Below are positions 58,935-64,000 of a stretch of DNA of 64,000 nt, piece after piece. Below the pieces are notes generated by a model. It worked only from the letters and a program-made list of their open reading frames with translations. It ran no database searches and was not told the DNA's origin. This DNA is from Cellulomonas carbonis (GTDB taxonomy: Bacteria; Actinomycetota; Actinomycetes; Actinomycetales; Cellulomonadaceae). Position 1 is the stretch's first letter. Each line of letters opens with the position of its first letter. The stretch covers positions 310,001 through 374,000 of the forward strand of contig NZ_BMEB01000004.1 in NCBI RefSeq assembly GCF_014636275.1, written 5' to 3'. Made by a program: the position numbers and the translations under genes.

Positions 58935-59018
58935 TCGTCCCGGGGTCCTGGTCTCAACGGCTCGGGCGCACGCTGGACCTGAACGGTCGGACCGCCGACC
59001 CTGGAGAAAGGATTCACC

Positions 59019-59540
59019 ATGCGAGCTTCCGTGAGAGCCGCGCTGGTCGTCAGCGGGGGCGCAGCACTGGCCCTCGGTGTCGCCCCGGCGCTGGCGGCAC
59101 CTCGGACGAGCCCCACCCCCGTGGGCGTTTGGTCCGTCATCGAGGGTCCGCGGAATGGCGACCGTCAGATCAAGGCGTGTCCGGAGGCGGGCTCCCACGG
59201 CGTGCACGACATGTCGTGGTCCGCGATGGCGTCGATGCACCGCGCGCGCCATCGCGACCAGGCGGGAGCCGCCGACGACATGGCCGGCATGCACCGCGCA
59301 CATCACCGCGACGGCGGCCCCGGCAGCATGATGGGCGGGCGCTACGGCGACATGATGGACGGCGTCGACGGCGACGCCATGATGGGCAGCCGCAGCGGCG
59401 ACATGATGGATGGCCGCGACGGCGACGACATGATGGATGGCCGCGACGGCGACGACACGATGGGCGGCCGCGACGGCGACGACACGATGGGCGGCCGCGA
59501 CACCGACGACCCGATGGGCCCGGGTCACATGGGCCGGTGA
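59019..59540 (+). CDS. Secreted Met/His/Asp-rich repeat protein, putative copper binder
   Basis: 173 residues from ATG 59019, 9 nt after a GGAGAAAGG ribosome site. Sec signal peptide MRASVRAALVVSGGAALALGVAPALA, then a short body with one cysteine (KACPEAGSHG). From about residue 65, His/Met clusters (SWSAMASMHRARHRD, MAGMHRAHHRD) give way to repeats of the type GDMMDGRDGDD and GDDTMGGRDGDD. Methionine and histidine pairs on an acidic scaffold are what periplasmic copper-chelating proteins use, but I recognise no family. Its gene lies between boxes G and H, directly before the P-type ATPase. Confidence 0.8.
   Translation: MRASVRAALVVSGGAALALGVAPALAAPRTSPTPVGVWSVIEGPRNGDRQIKACPEAGSHGVHDMSWSAMASMHRARHRDQAGAADDMAGMHRAHHRDGGPGSMMGGRYGDMMDGVDGDAMMGSRSGDMMDGRDGDDMMDGRDGDDTMGGRDGDDTMGGRDTDDPMGPGHMGR
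59335..59520 (+). repeat. Tandem repeat encoding GDxMMDGRDGD-type units
   Basis: Imperfect units built around GGCCGCGACGGCGACGAC and ATGATGGATGG, seven or so, in the 3' half of the Met/His-rich gene. The last two units (ACGATGGGCGGCCGCGACGG) are nearly identical, so copy number may vary. Confidence 0.8.
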
Positions 59541-59552
59541 CGCCGTAGGGCG

Positions 59553-59572
59553 GTGTCTTCATCGAATCTTGA
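59553..59572 (-). promoter_or_regulatory. CopR-like box H (P-type ATPase promoter)
   Basis: Minus strand TCAAGATTC-GA-TGAAGACAC, 80 bp before ATG 59652. A separate palindrome GCGGGTA-N7-TACCCGC follows at 59579-59599. Confidence 0.7.
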
Positions 59573-59615
59573 TGCGCCGCGGGTATGACTCGTACCCGCA
59601 CCGTGGTTGCATGAG

Positions 59616-59630
59616 TACCCCCCAGGGGTA
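59616..59630. promoter_or_regulatory. CsoR-like operator (P-type ATPase)
   Basis: TACCCC-CCA-GGGGTA, 22 bp before the ATPase start and lying between a possible -35 (TTGCAT, 59607-59612) and a weak -10 (TATTGC, 59629-59634), the usual position for a copper-relieved repressor. Same form as the palindrome at 55857-55873. Confidence 0.75.
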
Positions 59631-59651
59631 TTGCGCCACGAGGAGGTCCTG

Positions 59652-62147
59652 ATGGATGAGCGGCGAGTCGTGCTTCGGGTAGGTGGGCAGCACTGGGCGT
59701 CGTCAGCGCCCGCGGTGGAACGGGCGCTGGGCCGACGTCCGGGAGTCCTCGGTGTCGAGGCGAACGCCGTGGCGCAGACAGCCACCGTCGCCTTCGACGC
59801 CGAGGTTACGTCCATGACCGACCTCACGGCGTGGGTCGAGGCGTGCGGGTACCACTGCTCGGGACGCTCGGTACCCGACCACGTCTGCAACGCGATGAGC
59901 GAGCCTATGCCTGCAGCCGCCGCGGCGGTTGCCGTCCACGCGCACCACACGCCCCACGGGCCGAGCGCACGTACGGCTGAGCCCGAGGCCGAGCCGGCGG
60001 CGCGCCCCGCTCCGCCCGAGCACCGGCATGGCGACGAGCACGCGGATAATGAGCGCCACGGAGCAGCTCACGCGACAGGCACGCCGTCGCCCCACGAGGC
60101 CATGGGCCATGGGGGGCACCACGGCGGCGGCTCGATGGCGGACATGGTCCGGGACATGCGCAACAGGTTCCTAGTCGCCGCGCTCCTCTCCGTCCCGATC
60201 ACGCTCTACTCGATGATCGGCCGCGACTTCCTGGGATTCACCGCCGCGGCACCTTTCGGACTGCGCGACGACGTGTTCATGCTCATCCTGTCGTTGCCCG
60301 TCGTCTTCTACTCCGCGTGGATCTTCTTCGACGGCGCCTATCGGGCGCTGCGCACCCGGACGCTAGACATGATGGTCTTGGTCGCCGTGGCGGTCGGGAC
60401 CGGCTGGCTGTACAGCGTGGGCGTGACGCTCACCGGTGGCGGCGAGGTCTTCTACGAGGCGGCCTCGGTCCTGACCACGTTCGTGCTGCTGGGCCACTGG
60501 TTCGAGATGCGGGCACGCGGGGGCGCGAACGACGCCGTCCGGACGCTTCTGGAGCTGGCGCCGCCGCGCGCGGTGGTTCTGCGGGACGGCGTCGAGCACG
60601 AGGTGCCCACCGCCGAGGTCCTCGTCGGCGACACGCTGCTCATCCGGCCGGGGGCGAAGGTTCCCGTCGATGCCGTCGTCGTCGAGGGTGAGTCCGAGGC
60701 GGACGAGTCCATGGTCACCGGCGAGAGCCTGCCGGTGGGGAAGGTCCCCGGCGACCAGCTCATCGGAGCGTCGCTCAACGTCAGCGGGACGCTGAGGGCC
60801 CGCGCGGTGAAGGTCGGGGAGGACACCGCCCTGGCGCAGATCGTTGCGATGGTCCAGGAGGCACAGAACTCGAAGGCCCCCGGGCAGCGCCTGGCGGATC
60901 GCGCCGCGTTCTGGCTCGTCTTCGTCGCTCTCATCGGCGGGACCGGCACGTTCCTGGTCTGGTGGCTCGCTGGTGCATCTGTTCCAACGGCCATGCTCTT
61001 CGCCATCACCGTCGTGGTCATCACGTGCCCGGACGCGCTCGGGCTGGCTACGCCGACGGCGATCATGGTCGGTACCGGGCTGGGCGCCCGTCGGGGCGTG
61101 CTGTTCAAGAACGCTACGGCGCTCGAGGCCTCCGCCCGCATCGACACGGTCGTCATGGACAAGACCGGAACCCTCACCAAGGGCGCGCCCGAGGTCACGG
61201 ACGTCGTCGTGGCGCCGGGCGCCGACGAGGCCGAGATCCTCGCCCTCGTCGCGGCGGTCGAGCGGGAGTCGGAGCACCCGTTGGCGCGCGCCGTTGTCGC
61301 GCACGCCGACCAAGCGGGCGCCCGCAGACTGCGGGCGAGCAGCTTCCGCAACGTCGCCGGGCACGGTGCCACCGCCACCGTGGACGGTCACGCCGTGCTC
61401 GTCGGCAACCTGCGCCTCATGGCCGCCGAGGAGGTCGATCTCGGCACCCTCGGCGCCGCCCGAGACCGTCTGGCGGACGCCGGCCGCACGGCCGTCCTTG
61501 CTGCCGTGGACGGGCGCGCCGTCGCCGTCGTCGCGATGGCGGACGCCGCCCGCGAGACCGCGGCGGCCGCCGTCGAGGCGCTGCACGCGCTGGGTGCCGA
61601 AGTCGTCATGCTCACCGGCGACAACGAGGCAACCGCACGCCGGATCGCCTCGCAGCTCGGCATCGACACCGTCATCGCCGAGGTCCTCCCCGGCGACAAG
61701 GCCGAGAAGGTCGCCGAGCTCCAGCAGTCGGGCAAGCGCGTCGCGATGGTCGGCGACGGCGTGAACGACGCGCCCGCTCTAGCCACCGCCGACATCGGGA
61801 TCGCGATCGGAGCCGGCACCGACGTGGCGATCGAGACGGCCGACGTCGTGCTCATGCGCTCCGACCCGCTCGACGTCCCGGTGGCGCTGCGGATCGGCCG
61901 GGGAACACTGCGCAAGATGCGGCAGAACCTCGGCTGGGCGATCGGCTACAACGCGATCGCGCTACCGATCGCCGCGGGCGTCTTCGAGCCGTCCTTCGGG
62001 ATCTCGCTGAGCCCGGAGATCGCCGCCCTCTCCATGTCGGGCTCGTCGGTCATCGTGGCGGTCAACGCTCTGCTCCTCAAGCGCCTGCGGCTGCCGGCGC
62101 CACCGGACTCGTCCCGGCTGGCGGTGCCGGCGGAGACCCTGGCTTGA
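59652..62147 (+). CDS. Copper-type P1B ATPase (CopA/CopB-like) with CPD motif
   Basis: 831 residues from ATG 59652, 5 nt after AGGAGG. An HMA-like N-domain (residues 1-75) lacks the CxxC metal site (GGQHWASS instead). A His-rich stretch at about 110-170 ends in HGGHHGGGSMADMVRDMRNRF, a CopB feature. Eight helices are expected; the sixth reads VVVITCPDALGLATPTA, with Cys459-Pro-Asp461 where CopA has CPC and CopB has CPH. Actuator VTGESLPV, phosphorylation Asp503 (DKTGTLTKG), SEHPLARAV and MVGDGVNDAPAL are all present, so catalysis is intact. Copper efflux is the likely role; Cu(I) versus Cu(II) is open. Confidence 0.9.
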   Translation: MDERRVVLRVGGQHWASSAPAVERALGRRPGVLGVEANAVAQTATVAFDAEVTSMTDLTAWVEACGYHCSGRSVPDHVCNAMSEPMPAAAAAVAVHAHHTPHGPSARTAEPEAEPAARPAPPEHRHGDEHADNERHGAAHATGTPSPHEAMGHGGHHGGGSMADMVRDMRNRFLVAALLSVPITLYSMIGRDFLGFTAAAPFGLRDDVFMLILSLPVVFYSAWIFFDGAYRALRTRTLDMMVLVAVAVGTGWLYSVGVTLTGGGEVFYEAASVLTTFVLLGHWFEMRARGGANDAVRTLLELAPPRAVVLRDGVEHEVPTAEVLVGDTLLIRPGAKVPVDAVVVEGESEADESMVTGESLPVGKVPGDQLIGASLNVSGTLRARAVKVGEDTALAQIVAMVQEAQNSKAPGQRLADRAAFWLVFVALIGGTGTFLVWWLAGASVPTAMLFAITVVVITCPDALGLATPTAIMVGTGLGARRGVLFKNATALEASARIDTVVMDKTGTLTKGAPEVTDVVVAPGADEAEILALVAAVERESEHPLARAVVAHADQAGARRLRASSFRNVAGHGATATVDGHAVLVGNLRLMAAEEVDLGTLGAARDRLADAGRTAVLAAVDGRAVAVVAMADAARETAAAAVEALHALGAEVVMLTGDNEATARRIASQLGIDTVIAEVLPGDKAEKVAELQQSGKRVAMVGDGVNDAPALATADIGIAIGAGTDVAIETADVVLMRSDPLDVPVALRIGRGTLRKMRQNLGWAIGYNAIALPIAAGVFEPSFGISLSPEIAALSMSGSSVIVAVNALLLKRLRLPAPPDSSRLAVPAETLA

Positions 62148-62166
62148 GGTCTTCGTCGGATCTTCA
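62147..62166 (-). promoter_or_regulatory. CopR-like box I
   Basis: Minus strand TGAAGATCC-GA-CGAAGACCT, starting right at the end of the ATPase gene and 73 bp before ATG 62239. Confidence 0.65.
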
Positions 62167-62238
62167 CCGGCCATGAAGGCGACGTGAGCCCGGGTCGACC
62201 ACGCTGAGGGTGATGGGGACGGCGTCGAAGGGATTGGC

Positions 62239-62541
62239 ATGGCTCACAGCAGGCGACCGATGGTGGAAGGTCCGATGAGAGCCGCATGCCTCGCGGACGT
62301 GCTCGAGCGGGTCTGTGCGGTCGACGGAGTTGCCCGGGTGGGGCTGAGCCTCAACCGGGCAGGGCGCTCACGGATGACGGTGCACTGCGCCCGCTGGGTG
62401 GAGACCGGCGAGCTGAGGCGGGCGGTGTCCGCCGACGGCGCATTCCAGGTAGCGGAGCCTGCGGGCACCGATGCCGGGGCGCTCATCCACGGCCGCGTGG
62501 CCTACGCGGCGGAGCGCTTCGCCACGGGGAGCATCCAGTGA
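62239..62541 (+). CDS. Small protein with degenerate HMA-like fold
   Basis: 100 residues from ATG 62239 (GAAGGGA ribosome site); ATG 62275, with GGAAGG 4 nt upstream, is an equally good start. The pattern ACLADVLERVCAVDGVARVGLSLNRAGRSRMTVHCARWVETGELRRAVSADGAFQV follows the beta-alpha-beta-beta-alpha-beta order of heavy-metal-associated domains, including the eeLraAv..aGy-like end, but without CxxC. No family was recognised with certainty. It overlaps the next gene by 4 nt and shares box I. Confidence 0.65.
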   Translation: MAHSRRPMVEGPMRAACLADVLERVCAVDGVARVGLSLNRAGRSRMTVHCARWVETGELRRAVSADGAFQVAEPAGTDAGALIHGRVAYAAERFATGSIQ

Positions 62542-62996
62542 CAGTGCCCACATCGAAGTTGCCTGCCGACCTGGTGCCACGCGGGACCGGCACGACCGCT
62601 GCTCCGCCCGGTGCGGACCTGGCTCATCTCGGCGGCGCTCCTGGGCGCCGGGGCCGCACGCGCACAGCGGGCAGCATCGTGGCAGGCACGCTCGGCGCGG
62701 TCGGAGGCGTCGCGCCACACGTCCTCCACCACGTGGGGCCACTGGTGGGGACGGCGCTCGTCTCAGGGGCGGGTGGGACGGCGCTCTTCGGGCTCCTCGG
62801 CCTCGGGGCGTCCGTGCCGATGCTCATCCGCCTGAAGCGCCGCGTCGGAAGTTGGTGGGCACCCGTCGTCGCGCTAGCGGCCTTCGCCCTCATGTTCATG
62901 ATCTCCTCGCTCGTCGTCGGGCCGTGGATCAGTGGGACGTCCGACCCGACCCCGGACGAGGTGACCGTCGTGCACGACGACGGCCACCACGACTGA
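62538..62996 (+). CDS. Small membrane protein of the copper island
   Basis: 152 residues from GTG 62538, overlapping the previous stop (GTGA). A Pro/Gly-rich head, then about three helices: GSIVAGTLGAVGGVAPHVLHHVGPLVGTALV, ALFGLLGLGASVPMLIRL and WWAPVVALAAFALMFMISSLVVGPWI, with an acidic His-containing tail (HDDGHHD). The APHVLHH segment places three histidines near the membrane. I recall alike proteins next to copper ATPases in Micrococcales, but none has a known function. Confidence 0.75.
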   Translation: MTVPTSKLPADLVPRGTGTTAAPPGADLAHLGGAPGRRGRTRTAGSIVAGTLGAVGGVAPHVLHHVGPLVGTALVSGAGGTALFGLLGLGASVPMLIRLKRRVGSWWAPVVALAAFALMFMISSLVVGPWISGTSDPTPDEVTVVHDDGHHD

Positions 62997-63182
62997 CGGC
63001 CCCCCGCGCGTGACCAGGTGCAGAGCAAGTCCGATCGCCCCGTGATCGGGCCGTGTCCCTGCCCTGTCGACGAAGGGGTGCGCAGTGAACTCGAGCTCGA
63101 GGAACTCCCGTGAGGCCAGGAGGGCGGAGCCGCGGCCCTCAAGGCCGCGCAGGAGCAGGCGGAATGCAGGCGGTGGAGGCTG

Positions 63183-63779
63183 ATGATCTTGGTGACCGCG
63201 GTCGTCGCTGCCGGGCCGATCGTCCCGGTCGCGATCGTCGTAGCGAACCGCGCCCAGGAGAACGCCCGACTGGACGCCGCCGCAGAGCAGCCGATCGTCG
63301 GCGAGAAGGACGTCGACGTCCCCTCCGCTGGGCACGTCTCCGGCGATGTCGCCTACCCAGCGACCACGCCTACCCCCACTCCAGGAGGCGCGGAGGCCGT
63401 GGGAAGCGCGCCCCCGCCCGTGGGCGGCGACCACGACCCGACACCGCAGAACTGCGGTTCCTACGACCAGCCCGTTCGCGAGGAGAACGCCGTGCACTCG
63501 CTCGAGCACGGCAACGTGTGGCTGACCTACCGGACGGACCTCGACGAGGTGGCAGTGACCCGGCTCAAGGAGATCGCGCAAGGCGAGCCGTACGTGCTCG
63601 TCAGCCCGTACGGGGCCTTGGTGGCACCCGTCGTCGCGACGGCGTGGGGCGTGCAGCTCGAGCTGGACTCCATCGACGACGAACGGCTCGACGCCTCCCT
63701 CACTCGCTACGTCCACGGCGAGCAGACACCTGAACCCGGAGCCCCCTGCTCCGACGGCGTAGGAACGCCCGCCGGCTGA
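63183..63779 (+). CDS. DUF3105 protein (copy 2), N-terminus frameshifted
   Basis: 198 readable residues from ATG 63183 (MILVTAVVAAGPIVPVAIVVA, a membrane anchor), then the DUF3105 domain: PPVGGDHDPTPQNCGSYDQPVREENAVHSLEHGNVWLTYRTD, and EPYVLVSPYGALVAPVVATAWGVQLELDSIDDERLD, very close to copy 1 at 50,561. The natural start is probably GTG 63085 (VNSSSRNSREAR), but a one-base shift near 63,120 separates it from ALKAAQEQAECRRWRL, which leads in frame into Met at 63183 and aligns with copy 1. Translation from 63183 could still give an anchored protein, so it may be only partly damaged. Confidence 0.75.
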   Translation: MILVTAVVAAGPIVPVAIVVANRAQENARLDAAAEQPIVGEKDVDVPSAGHVSGDVAYPATTPTPTPGGAEAVGSAPPPVGGDHDPTPQNCGSYDQPVREENAVHSLEHGNVWLTYRTDLDEVAVTRLKEIAQGEPYVLVSPYGALVAPVVATAWGVQLELDSIDDERLDASLTRYVHGEQTPEPGAPCSDGVGTPAG

Positions 63780-63810
63780 ACCGGCCTTACCCGGAACGCC
63801 CGACGACAAC

Positions 63811-63855
63811 GCGAGGGCGGGCGTCCCGAGCTCCGCTGGGGACACCCGCCCTCGC
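63811..63855. terminator. Bidirectional terminator between DUF3105 and DUF305 genes
   Basis: A 17-bp stem with one G-U/C-A type mismatch (63811-63827 with 63839-63855; GCGAGGGCGGG arms) and an 11-nt loop, between two convergent genes. Confidence 0.75.
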
Positions 63856-63902
63856 GCCCTGTTCCTCGTCCGACGACATGGGCAGGGCCGTCGGACGAGG
63901 CG

Positions 63903-64000
63903 TCACAGCGAGTTCAGGAGACTGGTCATCTCGGTGATCTCGGCGGTCTGGTCATCGATGATCTTCTGAGCGAGGCGAGTCGCCTCGGCGTTCTCGCCGT
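63903..64000 (-). CDS. C-terminal end of a DUF305-family protein
   Basis: Only the last 31 codons are in the window, ending ENAEATRLAQKIIDDQTAEI then TEMTSLLNSL and TGA at 63905-63903. This is the characteristic tail of secreted DUF305 four-helix proteins, commonly found with copper and silver resistance genes. The rest lies to the right. Confidence 0.7.
   Translation of the reverse strand, partial: GENAEATRLAQKIIDDQTAEITEMTSLLNSL

Larger units (their letters stand above)
45748..64000. mobile_element. Integrative genomic island (copper-themed), left end at tRNA-Ala
   Basis: The element begins at the tRNA 3' end, with xis-like and integrase genes reading inward. Evidence for foreign origin: tyrosine recombinase next to a tRNA; broken genes (PaaK-like, Csp, PFOR, IS256 remnant, a frameshifted DUF3105) that contrast with the intact core to the left; a shared promoter motif found only here; and a cargo of copper genes. 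No second copy of the tRNA 3' end was seen before 64,000, so the right end lies outside. No conjugation or replication genes are in view, so it may be an immobile remnant or only its left part. Confidence 0.8.

Noticed and set aside
62000..64000. Right attachment site of the island
   Set aside because: I looked for a copy of the tRNA-Ala 3' end (GGGTTCGAGTCCCC or CAGCTCC) and saw none before the window edge.

Overview
The window is very GC-rich, uses many GTG starts and has actinobacterial gene order (coaD - sepIVA-like - DUF177 - rpmF - rnc - mutM; rne - rplU - rpmA - obgE - proB - proA - nadD - rsfS; leuC/leuD beside an IclR regulator). The protein sequences suggest a high-GC actinobacterium of the Cellulomonas/Oerskovia kind; this is inferred from similarity remembered by eye, not from a search.

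Positions 1 to about 45,750 are dense, intact core chromosome. In order they hold: a TetR repressor between two identical operators; leucine synthesis (ltbR-like regulator, leuC, leuD); a luciferase-like oxidoreductase; murA; plsC and gpsA (phospholipid); a PLP trans-sulfuration enzyme; ddl; a DUF3515 lipoprotein; thiL; a GNAT; rpmB; a FakA-like kinase with recG; rsmD, coaD; a SepIVA-like coiled coil; DUF177, rpmF, rnc, mutM; a NarL-type regulator facing a GAF-GAF sensor kinase; the cytochrome bd operon cydABDC; a giant RNase E; rplU-rpmA; obgE-proB; proA; a 51-aa membrane protein; nadD, a long disordered membrane protein, rsfS and a phosphatase; and an FAD oxidoreductase. Many of these genes look leaderless: a TANNNT box ends 6 to 8 nt before the start codon.

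At 45,675 there is a tRNA-Ala(GGC). Directly after it come an excisionase-like gene and a tyrosine integrase, and from there to the window end lies a mobile, partly decayed island whose theme is copper. It carries lgt, two DUF3105 proteins, a frameshifted copper-storage (Csp/DUF326) gene, a ferredoxin-YHS fusion, an ABC-2 exporter, a SHOCT protein, a polar amino-acid (cystine-type) ABC importer, a secreted Met/His/Asp-rich repeat protein, a CopA/CopB-like P1B ATPase, two small companion proteins and the end of a DUF305 gene. Remnants include a PaaK-like adenylating enzyme with several frameshifts, a pyruvate:ferredoxin oxidoreductase tail and the end of an IS256-type transposase.

The best find is the wiring of the island. 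Nine places, almost always 60 to 105 bp before a start codon, carry a direct repeat of a 9-mer like TGAAGGTTC with a 2-nt spacer, usually GA (11-bp period). This closely resembles the CopR box I recall from Corynebacterium glutamicum. Two of the same promoters (P-type ATPase and ABC exporter) also carry CsoR-like palindromes (TACCCC-N3-GGGGTA). The island therefore reads as one copper regulon with an activator and a repressor input. Neither regulator gene is in the window, and the right end of the island lies beyond it.
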